A stretch of DNA of 64,000 bases from Heliocidaris tuberculata (GCA_025618425.1 CM046833.1:39127274-39191273), one strand, 5' to 3'; shown: positions 46,185-57,706, counted from the stretch's first letter. Translations and numbers: made by a program. The notes: generated from the sequence alone by a model not told the origin.

Positions 46185-46910
46185 TTTAGTCTGTGAGTCT
46201 GCGCAATTTGCTGTCAACCTCTGACCGACGCGTGATGTTTTGTTTACACTCGCATGATCGTATTTTAGAGCATTACATTGGTTCGCTGGTTTTGGGAGCT
46301 AGCGTCCCTAATTTGCATATTGTAGAGAACCGCGCCTTGCCCAAGGTATACGGGCACTGCACCACCGTCTTTGCTACACGACAGACGTGTTTGTTTGAGC
46401 AGGCAGTCAGCTCATAATGGCAGCAGTCAACTTAGCACCTTTAATGTGAGAGAATGTTGATAGACGAATAATGGAACCAGTTTTGCTGTTTTCAGGCGTA
46501 TTTTATTACTATTTTGCGGAAATGTCAATATTATTAATGACATGCATAATCCATATGCCATTATGAAAATAATGGCATTATTATAAACGCTTCTTAATGG
46601 TTTGCATTGTAGGTATATTTGAACAATGTATTATGATTAGGGTGATAATTGTTTTTAACAGCCCTTTGTCGGGAGTAGACCTACCCTGTGTGTACCCCAC
46701 CGTGTAATAAAAGTCCAGAATGATGAAGCTCCAGTGAGCACCCAACAGTCAACGTCTACGAGAGGGAAGGATCGACGAATCCAAGGTTACCATTCGCTTG
46801 ACGAGAGTACTCCGATGTCCCGAGCCTGTCTCTGTTCCACGCGAGGACTATCATACAATAGAGGGATAGCTTGAGAACTCTCGCGAGCTAAATTAATAGG
46901 GAAGTTTCCT
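46185..46910. other. unassigned GC-richer block in gene 2 intron
   Basis: Composition differs from the flanking AT-rich intron. It has an AATAAAA signal at about 46708 and no recognisable protein. A solo LTR or another retroelement remnant is possible, but I could not fix TG/CA ends or a target duplication. Confidence 0.3.
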
Positions 46911-47184
46911 TTATCAAAATAATTATTTTAACAACACTACCACTTTATTGGAAATTGTAATAAAAGTATATTGTTCATGTATTTCTTTTCTGTAAACTCA
47001 AACAAAGTAAATATTTGTTTTTGTTCTTTGATTATATATTTGACTTTTGCAATATTGTGAGAACTTAAACCAGTAATAAATATTTGAATTTCTTTTATTA
47101 TAACATATCACTCGACTGAACAGAATAGTTTGTTTATGTAATGAATAATTTTATTCGTATATCCTAAGTTTCCGCGACACCCAG

Positions 47185-48240
47185 TATGTATACTCCTAGT
47201 AACACTACAACAATACCCAGAAATTAGTTTATTATAAACCCGTTGAATACTAAAGCCCCTTTCACATCGGGCCTGTGTAGAGTTGAGTAGTGCGGCATAC
47301 CGACTACGCCGAGCTTACGTTGTGCCTACACTAGCCTACGTGGGAATACGCCGAGGGATGCAAAGGGGTACGCAAGATGGACGCAAAAAAATTATACATC
47401 TTTAATTTTTTCGCGTACTTTCGGCGTAGAGCACTGGACGCAGAAAGTATACGGTTTTTACGCAAGTCTATGCAACACTATGCTACTGTACCCCATGCCT
47501 ACACAATAGTATTCTATGCTACGCCAGTCCGACAAAAACTCCTTCGAGGCTGGCGTAGTGTTATGTATGGAAGGGTGTAGTGTTTGCATACTTTTGCTCA
47601 GTGTGGGTTCAGCATAAGCAAACCTACATGTACGTACCCTTTACGCCAGACCTACCTATTCGTACGCAACCCTACGCCTGTTATACGCAACATGAGGTAG
47701 GTACATGTATACTGTGCCTATGTACAGGATACGCAACCAAACGCCATTGGACGTCAGCCTATGCATAACCTACGAGGGACTACGTCGATCCTGTGCATAA
47801 TTACAGCGTACTTGATACGCCGCACAACACAACTCTATGCAGGCCCGGTGTGAAAGTGAAATGAATTTGTGACCCTGGTTTTCCTGTACACACGACTCGG
47901 AAGATTTGTTGCTCTAATTTCTTGCAGACTGGTTAATTCTAGACTTTATCCAAATTGGATCTTTGAAAACTGCATAACTTATTTTCCAAATAATCTAAAT
48001 TTGCCATGGCTGGGTATTGATTAGAAATCATGATATCAATCATATAAAACACAGGAATTTCAACTGAATTAGCATCGATATGATGAGTGATTTGCCTCAC
48101 ATTGCACATTTCATGTCTATCCTGACATATCAAACAAATAGTGTTACCCCAAAAATAAAAATTACATAAAATCATTATATACTGTTCTTTTCTTTTCATT
48201 ATTTTTCAATGACCCTATGCAGGCATTGATATGTACATGT
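47185..48240 (-). repeat. intron block A, gene 2 copy, with insertion
   Basis: The edges match block A of gene 1 (ATACTCCTAGTAACACTACA and AGACTTTATCCAAATTGG). The foldback at 47255-47860 has been inserted between them. Confidence 0.65.
47255..47860. mobile_element. foldback MITE with CCCTTTCACAYCGGGCCTG ends
   Basis: The left end CCCTTTCACATCGGGCCTG pairs with the right-end inverse CACTTTCACACCGGGCCTG; both continue GAGTTG and GCGGC-ATAC. The interior is rich in TACGC/GCGTA motifs that pair across the centre. No target duplication is certain. Confidence 0.75.
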
Positions 48241-48253
48241 ATTACACACATAC

Positions 48254-48421
48254 CTGTATGGATGATGCCTTTTCTTTCAATGTAGAGAAGAACTCCTCAC
48301 TGAGATCCCTTCCCAGCAGTTTCAGGTGACTCAGGTTTGGCATCGAACATAGTGCTTCTGCTAGATGACTTGATGAGGCTGGCGTTGGACACTTGACACC
48401 ATCGAGCTGGAGAGTCTTGAC
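48254..48421 (-). CDS. NLR gene 2 LRR exon 1
   Basis: A 168-nt phase-0 exon, VKTLQLDGVKCPTPASSSHL onward, ending LKEKASSIQ. Intron block A follows, as for gene 1 exons 5 and 7. Confidence 0.85.
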
Positions 48422-49209
48422 CTGAAATGTTTGGGAATAGACACTGAATCATATATTTCTCATTTTCTACTTGAAGACTGTCCTGGTCTTTCTCAAGAAA
48501 GCTGCATTTAAGCTCAAAGAGACAGAGTAAAAATGCCACAACATGCAACATCAAATATAACATAAAAATCATTTCTGTATTTAAAAAAATTGAAATTCAT
48601 CATAATGAATCTAAATTTCCAATTGATAATTTAAAAAAAAATTTGAATTGATTAAAGTGGGTCAACATTGACCAAGCTCCTTGGTTCTAGACACCACCTG
48701 TACAATACTGCAATGATGATTTCAGGACCCTGCCCCTTAAGTTTTTTGTTAGTTACATGTATTTGTATGCTTGATGTAGCCTAAAATGAGACCTTGTATT
48801 AATACAAGATATGAGTATAATAATGCTATTTTCCCCAATTTTTGGATATATTTCATTACAAATACATGTATGTGTTGGCTTTTTTTTCAGTCATCACCAC
48901 TGCAAGAAATTTCTCACTTATTTTCATTTTATAAAAAAAACTTTCCTCAATTAAAAAAATTTAACAACCTTTTATTTCCTTCACATTTATCTATGGTGTA
49001 ATCTTCCTAAACTTCTCTTTAATCATTTATGGCTTACGGCAAAACTTTTTTTTTGCTTCCAAGCTGTCAAAATGACCTATGACCTGACAGGTTAGCTAAA
49101 AAACCCCCAAACATCAACATGCTAGCTGCAGATACATGTATATTGAAAGAGCAATGAATATGCCTCTTACACAGTGACACATGAAAATATGAGGAACATT
49201 TTAACTCAC

Positions 49210-49368
49210 CTTCGATTCCTTTCCCCTTCCCGCCAGTATTGTAAAAAAATGACTGTGGACGGATGCTCTTGACAGAAAAGCTCTCTTCAGGGATGGTAGG
49301 GAGCATATCATCTCTGCCACATCAAGTGACATAGTAGGTCCACAATCTCTCTCAACATGGAGTTCAGC
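49210..49368 (-). CDS. NLR gene 2 linker exon
   Basis: A 159-nt phase-0 exon, AELHVERDCGPTMSLDVAEM to GRGKESK. It matches gene 1 exon 22754-22596 in length and splice sites. Confidence 0.8.
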
Positions 49369-50225
49369 CTGGATGAAATGACCAAATGATTATCAATATG
49401 ATACTGAACATTGATGTTCACTTGGATATGCTGCTACAACTAAGCAGACTGGTGGTTCAAAATAAGGCGAAATGAAAATAGGTTTACAGGCTGAAGAATT
49501 ATTCAGTCTTCCCAAGGGAGAGTGAAGAAAAATTCGGATACCCTCACAGCCCAAAATTTAGTATTGCCAGGGGAGAATGAAGGGAAAAAAAAAATCCTTT
49601 GGATAGGCTTAACTAATCTGGGCCTGCCCATATAAACAGTTGCAAATGATTCAAATTGACATCAATCGCAACTCTGTACTAAAGAGATCATAGGAGTTTG
49701 CAAGTTTGTGATTAACTGAGAGCCCTGAATTGATCACAAGTCCTCTAATCAATCACAAATTACATTGAATATTACATAATGTCACAAGTTGCGATTGATA
49801 AAGATACATATTGTACTACAATTGACTCACATCAATGGCTCCAGTCTTTAGACAGGGTTAATACATATTAATAATGCACATTAACCTAGAAATTTTTTGG
49901 AAGGCAAAAGATAAATCTTCTTAAAAGGGATGATAATGAGCAAACTATTGGAGAGGTCTATTTTCACAAAATTTTACATGGATCTGTCTTGTACAAGCAC
50001 CTGTCAGTTGCTAGATTGTATACTGTATATATTGTCTTTCTAAGTAAGGCACCAGGCGTGTGCTTTGCAGGGAGAGAAGCTGTATGATCCATGAATCTGA
50101 TTATGGGCGTAATACATGTACATGTGCCTGTGACTTTAGACATCAGAGATGAATTAGGTGCTACGGAAATCCAGAACATTAGTATCATATTATTATCATT
50201 TATTATTATGTATTATCAAACTCAC
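49369..50225. other. NLR gene 2 intron, no other feature
   Basis: AT-rich intron of about 860 bp. Parts resemble the matching gene 1 intron (AAGGCAATTAAAAGACAAATC-like). I see no exon or transposon. Confidence 0.6.
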
Positions 50226-51994
50226 CACAGGTGATCTCGTGAATGCATAACCTCCTACTGTATGTGCTGTCATCCCATTATTATTTCTCAGCTGCTTGTT
50301 CAATGCTGCAACCCTGTCCTTTACCAAGGCTGCAACATCTGGATCCTGGCTCTCCAAGGCTACATCCACAAGGAAATCTCTGTCAATGTCATACTTATTA
50401 TCCATCATCTCTAACAAGTAATTCCTTGCCTCTGTATTCTTGTACACATATAGGGTAGGTATAGTCCTTCGACTCTGTCCTATGCATTTCATTATGTGGG
50501 TTGCAACGGCTTTGTTTTGTGACACGGTGAAGTACAAGAGATACCTAAATTCTCCCATCCCAGGAAGCACTACTTGTCCCATCAGCCTGTTGAATTCATT
50601 GCAATCTGATTCATAGAGGGAAGCAAGGTAGACACCAGCCATGTACTCCTAAAACAGTTTGTGAGGGAAAAAGACTGGCAATTGCACATGAGAACTCCTC
50701 TCGTCTATGCTAGAGGTAATTTTGTCCTCCTGAGACAAAATCCCCACCCTGCATGCAGTCTCCAAGCATTCTGGGAATTTCTGGAAATGCCCTTCAGTGA
50801 AAGTGAGGGTATTGTTGAAGAGACCAGTGAGAGCTAGTTCAGCAAGTGGTTTGAGGTGCATGTCAATTTCTTTGAGATACTCAAGAAATGATGTGCAGCC
50901 TACTTTTCTCATCTTTTTCTGAGCATAATGTTCCTTCAAAAAGCAGATCATTTCCTTAAATATTTGTGAAAATGATTGTAATGCTTTAATTTCTTTCAGT
51001 TTTTGTTCAGTAAGTTCATTCCACATGAGACACAGCATGGCTACATAGATAGGATAGTGGGCCATGTTTTCAGATATGACATCATTCTCATCAACGAATT
51101 GGATGAGTTGATTGGCTCTAGCCTCATCTTCTGCAAAGTACTTGTGAATGTGAACTGACAAATTCTCTCTGCTGAAACCCTCCACATGAATGAATGTATA
51201 CAGCTTCATGAGATCATGATCCGATCTAATCTCTACTGCTCTCCATGGGCGAGAGGTGACTATGACTGGGCAAGAGGCGAGTTGATCCGAACAAAGAATA
51301 TCTGCAAGTCCAATATCAGCTCTGCTGAAAGGGTTTCCACATGCCTCTGAGGAATTGACTCTTGGCTGTGATGGCTGATCAGTAGACTGTGACTGGCAAT
51401 ACTCTGACTTGGAACCGTCTTTGCCTTCCTTTGTGACTTTGCCTCTGAATTCATCTAACCCATCAAAGGCAATGAACACCTTGTCAGGATTTGACTGAAT
51501 ATACTCAGCTAGCTGACAAGCTGTAGCTGGGTTATTCTTGGCCAGATAAGACTTTGCTATCTGACCAAGAGTGTATTGCTGGGCATCGCGTAGCTGAACA
51601 ATCAAAACCCATACAAACTTTTTGAAATACCTTTCTTGAATCCAGTCCCAGGCAATCTTAGCACACAATGTAGTTTTCCCAGCTCCTGCCTCTCCCTGTA
51701 CCATAAGCCGCTTGGGGAACTGCCCATTGACTTTGAGATTAAGGATATCATTGTAATCTAGCATTCGTTTGCCTCTTCCATACTCTTCTTGCAAGACAAG
51801 GTTTGTGTACATGTCTTCAAACTGCACAAGGGAAGCAGGATTGAGAGGATCAGCTCTGATCTTACAAAGAGTTGACCGGTATTTGAACTTGAAATCCTTT
51901 GCACATTGCTCAATCAGTTCAGGAGAAAGTGGTTCAGTCTGAGATTCAGCTGAAGGAGGCTGGGTTCGTGATACTCGTGGTCCTGACGGCCCTC
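50226..51994 (-). CDS. NLR gene 2 NACHT exon with premature TAG
   Basis: Acceptor TTTTAG|GAGGGCC and donor CCTGTG|GTGAGT give 1,769 nt. Domains follow the gene 1 order: linker, Walker A GEAGAGKTT (near 51670-51695), Walker B FIAFDGLDEF, TSRPWRA, YPIY and PHKLF. The next codon, CAG in gene 1, is TAG here (50651-50649), then EYMAGVYLASLYE continues in the same frame to the donor. The stop would remove the end of the NACHT region and all LRRs. There is no 179-bp duplication. Confidence 0.9.
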
Positions 51995-52545
51995 CTAAAA
52001 TATATATAGAATTATATCAAGAAACTCTGTTAATACCATGTAAATTCTACATTCAAATGATCTACATGTAAGTATGCATATTTTAATCCATACAATTATG
52101 CAGAGGTTGGTATGTTGCTTTCAATGTCTCTGAACTTCAATTTCTCTAAATCCTCAAAAGCCTAAATCTGAGAATCACAAACACTTAAAAATTTAGATAT
52201 TTAGACAAAATACTTTGCACATTTCTCAATCAGTTCAGGAGAAAGTGGTTCAGTCTGAGAATCAGTTGAAGGAGGCTGGATTCGTGATACTCGTGGTCCT
52301 GATGGCCCTCCTAAAATATATATAGAATTATATTAAGAAACTTTGTTAATACCATGTAAATTCTACATTCAAATGATCTACATGTACATGTACATGTAAG
52401 TATGCATATTTTAATCCATACAATTATGCAGAGGTTGGTATGTTGTTTTCAATGTCTCTGAACTTCAATTTCTCTAAATCCTCAAAAGCCTAAATATGAG
52501 AATCACGAACACTTAAAAATTTAGATATCTAGACAAAATACTTCT
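51898..52545. repeat. 316-bp tandem duplication across the NACHT exon 5' end
   Basis: The segment from TTTGCACATTGCTC (51898) to about 52213 is repeated from 52214 at period 316 with scattered differences. The upstream copy holds a second acceptor (near 52310) and the first ~30 codons of the NACHT exon before diverging to a stop. Confidence 0.85.
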
Positions 52546-53014
52546 GTTGCAATACAAGGACATCCCAGCAGCATTGTGTTTCCCTGGCAATCACACAACT
52601 TACTTACAGAATAGAATTGTTAATAGAATAATGATGCAAAATCAAATACTTTGCTTGCAGAATGTGCACACAAAGAAGGTCAACATACACAAAATTTTGC
52701 TGGTACTACAATGGTGCCCCCATAAAATTATCCAGGGTAAAAAAAGGTTCATGAGCAAATTATCAAAACAGGCATGTGGCCTAATAAAATTGGACATTTA
52801 CTGTAAGATGGGGCACAAGCTTCTAATGCAGATGATTAAAATTTTGTGGTAAAACTTAACTTCAGATTTTGGCATGGTATTCTTTCCAAATTATTTTTTT
52901 CAGGTGTAGGAATATGTAGCAAAAACTGAATAAGCAATATCTTTTGGCGTGGTATTCTTTCCAAATCAATATTTTCAGGTGTAGCAAAAAACTAGCAATA
53001 AGTTTTTAATTTAC

Positions 53015-53305
53015 CTGTGCTGTTTGGAATTAGACGTCCATTGCAAAGCCGGTCTGATAAGTCACCCAAGTCCACCTCTCGAAGTCTGTCTGCCAAAACT
53101 TCTCTTTTGTTTGTGTGTGGAGGATGATGCATGGCATTCCATGTCATGAATACAGCCAGTAATGCATCGGTGTAGTTATAAAATCGCTGAATCAGGATCC
53201 CCTGTAGCTGTGCATAGGAGATCCCTAGAGATATCCCGACAGCCATGTAATACGAAGGAGGAATATCCTGGGCCAGCTTTAGGAGTTCCATTTCACCTTA
53301 TGGTA
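53015..53305 (-). CDS. NLR gene 2 death-fold exon, out of frame with its leader
   Basis: Acceptor TTGCAG|TACC and donor CACAG|GTAAAT bound 291 nt. The domain reads MELLKLAQDIPPSYYMAVGI onward, death-fold-like with FMTWNAMHHPPHT and LREVDLGDLSD. The 2A exon's carried-over AG gives AGT ACC ATA AGG TGA, so the leader frame stops one base before the ATG at 53291 that opens the domain frame. Either a small indel broke the fusion or translation restarts at this ATG. Confidence 0.8.
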
Positions 53306-53345
53306 CTGCAACAAAAATTTATAATTTACGAATTACAGAAACATG

Positions 53346-53542
53346 TACAGTCAAACCTGCTTTAGTGACCACCAGTATAGAAAGACCACCTGTCTATAAA
53401 GACCACAATCTTTTTTTTTCCGGAAAAATGTTTCTCATTGAAACTTGTATGAAAGAAACCTACAATACATAAAGACCATCTGCTCATAAAGACCACTTTT
53501 CTTGTCTCCCTTGAGCAGTCTTTATGTACAGGTTTCACTGTA
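53346..53542. mobile_element. Tc1/mariner-type MITE
   Basis: The ends TACAGTCAAACCTG and CAGGTTTCACTGTA are inverted with TA edges. Repeated AAAGACCA(C/T)C segments fill the interior. It lies just upstream of the gene 2 death exon. Confidence 0.8.
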
Positions 53543-54093
53543 CTAAAGAAATATCTCAGACTTGGAAAAATTCAGCATATAAAGTTGATGAAAATATTAT
53601 GAGTAGATACCTTATTGTAATTTGGAATGTAAGGTTATTCAAATTTTTATGATAAAAAATTACTTCAGGTATAGGCACGGTAATCTTTCCAAATGTTTTC
53701 AGGTGTAGCAGTAGGTTTTATAACTTTGAAAACATATTAGATCATGTATTCCACATAAAACCCCCAGTATATATTCTGTCATTTTCCCTTTTGAAACATA
53801 ATTTCTTGATGTTTCCCTTAATGGAATTATGTTCATTTGTGAAAAGATTCAATTGCTGATATTCTCTTTAAAGGAACATCATCTGATAACAAAGGGATGA
53901 CAGGATATGTCACGCATATATCAGATTGACTGGCCTTGAGGAGATATAAGAATATACTGCCTGCAGTACACATAATGCCCGAGTTGCAGATGTGGGCAGT
54001 ATGGTTCTGTCCAATGTAATATTCCCAAATAGCAGGGCTGGTTCCATGACATTTGCTCCTGCAACAATTGCTCCGGTCTAACTTTGCCATGTT

Positions 54094-54132
54094 AATCCTA
54101 AACCTAACCCTAACCCTAACCCTAATCCTAAT
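54094..54132. repeat. interstitial telomere-type repeat
   Basis: About six CCTAAC/CCTAAT units in a row, the complement of TTAGGG with variants, lie in the first intron of gene 2. Confidence 0.85.
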
Positions 54133-54239
54133 CTTCACATTGTCCTTAAAAAAAAAACCAGATCATGACCTTGACCTTTGACCTTTCAAGATATAGACAG
54201 AGGAGCAAATGTCGTGTCACAAGCGGGGCCTGGCAGTAT

Positions 54240-54290
54240 TGATAATAATAATAATAATAATAGTGATGATGATGTTGATGATGATAAGAA
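54240..54290. repeat. AAT/GAT microsatellite
   Basis: Trinucleotide run at the edge of the following element. Confidence 0.8.
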
Positions 54291-54331
54291 ATAAAGAAAT
54301 ACTACAAACACAACTACTACTACATGTACTA

Positions 54332-54611
54332 AGGAGCGGATCCAGGAATTTCTGTAAGCAAAAAAAAAAAAAAAAAAAGAAAAAAAGGTTATCAAATTTT
54401 TCTGGTTCAGTTCTCTTCCAAAAAAAAGGGGATCACACATATTGGGCTCTCCTTGTCGTTTGAAATTCCCTGACAAAAAAAAAAAGAAAAAAGAAAAGGT
54501 TAGCAGTTCAAAAGGGGGGGGGGGGGGGAGTGGGGGCACAATGCACACTTTTCTTTCAAAGGGAGGGGAAGGCATTGGCCGGAAGTGCCCCCATCCCTAA
54601 ATCCGCCACTG
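54332..54611. mobile_element. GGATCCGCC-type dispersed MITE
   Basis: The left end AGGAGCGGATCCAGG faces the right end AATCCGCCACTG. Between them are poly-A and poly-G runs. Similar single ends occur at 57898 (GGGCGGATCCAGG) and 60500 (TGGATCCGCCTATGG). This end type is common in hAT-derived elements of marine animals. Confidence 0.6.
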
Positions 54612-54725
54612 CTACTACTAATAGCAGAATTTTCAATTGTTATTGCTATTAGTATCATAATTATCAATGTTATCAATATTTCATTTTTTATCATCATCAT
54701 CATTACTATTACTGTATCAAGCATA

Positions 54726-54934
54726 TACTGTATACATGTAAGTGGTTATTTTCGCGGTGGTTTTATTTTCGCAATTTTCACGAGTCAGTCCTCGCGAAAA
54801 TTTCCACTTCAATATATGGCTATTTATAGTAACAAAAACATCACAAAAATCGCGAAATTAAACCCTCGCGAATTTCCCTACCTAGTCCAAAATCGCGAAA
54901 ATATCTGTACGCGAAGAAAACAGCTTATACAGTA
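54726..54934. mobile_element. TACTGTATAC-family MITE
   Basis: The ends TACTGTATACATG and TTATACAGTA are inverted. The interior has TTTTCGCG/CGCGAAAA pairs, as in 36154-36443. Confidence 0.75.
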
Positions 54935-55019
54935 CATGTATGTACTTTTTAAAGTTTGTCTGACTATACAACGTTCATAATTCACTCTAGTGTCAGATAA
55001 CTCCCCACATGTTATCACT

Positions 55020-55072
55020 GCTATTATTATCATTATCATCAGGCTTATCATCATCATCATCATCATTATAAT
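55020..55072. repeat. ATT/ATC microsatellite
   Basis: Trinucleotide run just downstream (in transcription) of the gene 2 leader exon. Confidence 0.8.
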
Positions 55073-55097
55073 CATATATCACTGTTTATTTGTGTAC

Positions 55098-55208
55098 CTC
55101 TCTGGAGTGTTTGGTCCAGGGTTGGTTTCAATGTCACCAGATCTCATCAGGAGAATCACTGGTAGATAGAGATGACAGAATCCACCCATGGTGGAAGATA
55201 TCATACTT
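55098..55208 (-). CDS. NLR gene 2 exon 1b: signal-like leader with 2A motif
   Basis: The ATG at 55189 (CCACCATGG context) begins MGGFCHLYLPVILLMRSGD, continuing I-E-T-N-P-G-P-NTPE. DIETNPGP fits the 2A consensus. The length (92 coding nt) and the donor phase match gene 1. The acceptor TTTCTTCAG|AAG at 55209 aligns with the gene 1 acceptor, implying an upstream untranslated exon. Confidence 0.9.
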
Positions 55209-55572
55209 CTGAAGAAATACAAAGAGCGATGGCATTGGCAAGATCACCTGGACGTGAAAACAAAAATCATGAAAAAAAGTTGGAGAAGATCCATGGATAC
55301 AAATTCCATGCCTGGCTGTAATAGTTTATTTACAAAATTAAAGCAGTGTGGGAGGGGGGGGGGGGTGTCTCCCTTAATTCCTTTTTCCCCCAAACCAAGA
55401 AAAATGCCCCTCTGGAGATAAAGTGTCCTTAATAACATCATGCCCTTAGTTATCCTATTCATGACAAAGTAGAACGATGCCTTTTTTTTTAGGCCTGTAT
55501 CTGTTTTTGCTCGCTTTGTTCCAACATTTACAATTTTTCCTTAAGTATATTAGTCAAATGCAGCTTGTCAAA

Positions 55573-55729
55573 GAGTTAAAGTTTTGATCTCAATCCATAA
55601 AGTATTTACCTCCAAGATTTTCAGCTGCCCAGCTACAGCCTTCGTCAGTGATGTGACCTATCCGAGGTCATGGCCGATAACCAGGTCATATAGGTAAATA
55701 TTTTTGCATTGAGATGAAAGTGTTAACTC
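55573..55729. repeat. inverted repeat (MITE-like)
   Basis: GAGTTAAAGTTTTGATCTCA and TGAGATGAAAGTGTTAACTC pair at the ends, with AGTATTTACCT/AGGTAAATATT inside them. Confidence 0.65.
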
Positions 55730-56440
55730 TTCAACATCCTCCAACCAATACAGATGAACTTTCATGACAGTATTCAAATACAGCTTTTCTAGATGATGTC
55801 TTACACCAGCCCTCCCTTCAGAGTTTTCCTTATTAATATTTATCGAGCCAAATAGGCCTTTCCTAGATAATATTTACATCACATGTGTATATATGCCTTA
55901 GGCTATTAACTTTTGGGAATTATGAACCCCCTGCTATGGGAAGTTTCTATTTCGGAATTGCAAACCTTCAGAATTATGAACCTTCGGAAAAACGAGTACC
56001 TGCCAAATGAACAATATACATGTACAGTGTACAGTGTACATACATGTAGGCCCCTAATGTATACAAAGATGTGAACACGTGGCATTTGCAGATGCGCCCA
56101 AGCATGGATGTTTGGGATGGCAGCTACACAGTACACATTCATCAATACATGGTTACGTCACAAAGGGATGACATCATAAAAGGTAGAAAACAATATGCAG
56201 ATCAGCTGGGTACAGATCCATTCAAATACATGCAGGAGAACTGACAGACAAGAATACAATATGGGCCTAATATTCATCTGAAAGTCCAATTAGATAAGTA
56301 CTAGCCATCTCGTGGGAAACTGATTTACATCATATGAGATCTTCATACAAGAAAATTCCATTCACCTCGATTGGTATCACTATTTACATGTACTTGTTGG
56401 ACCAAACTAGTTTTTCCTGATCACCTCTGATATTAGCATA
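55730..56440. other. NLR gene 2 upstream intron, no gene
   Basis: Unique AT-rich sequence with a paired TATGAACC motif near 55920-55980. I see no exon. Confidence 0.5.
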
Positions 56441-56820
56441 CGGAACTTGTGGTTTCAAAACTTTAAGTTTGCAAAACTTTAAGTTAAATAAACCACGACT
56501 CCCTAACCACAACCTAAACAACGAGCTGAAAGCCAAGCGATCGTCGTGGTTAACCCAGGAAGTAGATACTACCGATTGTGTGTACAGTACACATACAGAT
56601 CTTGTGTTCATAACGTGCCAAAGGGTGTGACCCGGAAGTTTAACATGAACAGCGAGGTCATCTCTAACCACAAGGTTGTGAAACTTAAAGTTTATTCCGT
56701 TCACATGGTGCGAAACTGTGATGGAGGACCACCCACTGCTTGTGGTTTTGACGTTAACCACAAGCTCGCTTGTGGTTCTAGAACTACAAGTAAACTTTAG
56801 GTTTCGAAACCACAAGTCCG
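56441..56820. repeat. foldback element with CGGAACTTGTGGTTTC ends
   Basis: The left arm CGGAACTTGTGGTTTCAAAA pairs with the right-end GTTTCGAAACCACAAGTCCG. Internal ACCACAAG/CTTGTGGT and AACTTTAAGTTT motifs recur, and related copies continue to about 56890. Confidence 0.7.
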
Positions 56821-56899
56821 TTCACATGGTCTGAAACTACAAAATATCAAGTTTTTAGTGAAACTTAAAGTTTAACTCCCATCGTGTGAACGTAACTAA

Positions 56900-57560
56900 T
56901 ATCAAAATTTTGGGTTAACATAGTAATATATTCTGAACTCTGAAGATCAATGGAGAAGCTCAATAAATGGGGGGGGGGGGGGTCCCTGTAGGTGAATGGC
57001 AAACTTATTTAAACATAAAAAGCGAAAGAAAAGGAATGGAAAGGTTGGAAGAAAGGATGAGAAAAGATAACAGAACACCATATGAAAACTGATAACAGTC
57101 ATAATGCAGACCTACCAGGTCTCACACATTAGGCGTGATAGTCACGCATCAGGGCTCTTACTCAAGCCCAAAAATCTCTTTCTCACACCTGGCGCGCCTC
57201 ACAGCCTATTTTAATATATATATATCATACATACCGCGCGGCGAGCGCATGGATCCTCGCCTACCTGGCGCTGATGCGCGGAAAATCTCAAGCATTGCTG
57301 GTCTTTGACCGTTGATTTTTCGACGGGTGAAATTGTGGGGATCGCGCGATTAGTGGAGAGTCGCGCTCTGTGTGGGATATGCGTGTAGAGAAAGAGCAGC
57401 GTTAGGGAATAAACCAAATATAAAAAACGGATAGAATCTAGACTACCATAGGCGCCGCACTGCAAGTCCAGACGTAACCTCGATCCGCACAGATCTTTTC
57501 AGCTTCAGTTCCACAGCAAAAAGCTCCTTAAAATTATTGTCTCTGAATAGTCTGTTGAAT
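56900..57560. other. unassigned sequence upstream of gene 2 coding exons
   Basis: A poly-G run lies near 56970, then a GC-richer part (57230-57480) with GCGCG motifs. Open frames are short and unrecognisable. Confidence 0.4.
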
Positions 57561-57706
57561 TCAGCCTCATCAAGTTTACACTAGTGGTCGAAAGTCTATT
57601 TCAATTACACTGGAGGAAGATTTAATCAAGATCAATCCCACTTCCCAGTCTAGTCGATCGAGTAAACAACTTTCTTATGGAGATTGCTCTAGAGCCTGCG
57701 CTAGCG

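Larger units (their letters stand above)
37241..55208 (-). pseudogene. NLR gene 2 (2A leader - death fold - NACHT - LRR), three lesions
   Basis: The exons parallel gene 1: 55189-55098 (coding), 53305-53015, 51994-50226, 49368-49210, 48421-48254, 45604-45437, 45261-45091, 44549-44382, 40910-40813 and 37298-37241. From the ATG at 53291 the joined exons total 3,036 nt, a multiple of three. Lesions are a frame mismatch between the 2A exon and the death exon, a TAG replacing a conserved Gln codon at 50651-50649, and an early stop in the tail. It has four LRR exons against five in gene 1. Every domain is otherwise well kept, so pseudogenisation must be recent, or some lesions are sequence error or allelic. 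Confidence 0.7.

Noticed and set aside
47377..47580. 67-residue frame
   Set aside because: It lies wholly inside a foldback MITE.
52214..52310. extra NACHT-leader exon of gene 2
   Set aside because: It is a duplicated exon fragment that runs into a stop with no good donor; reported as a duplication instead.
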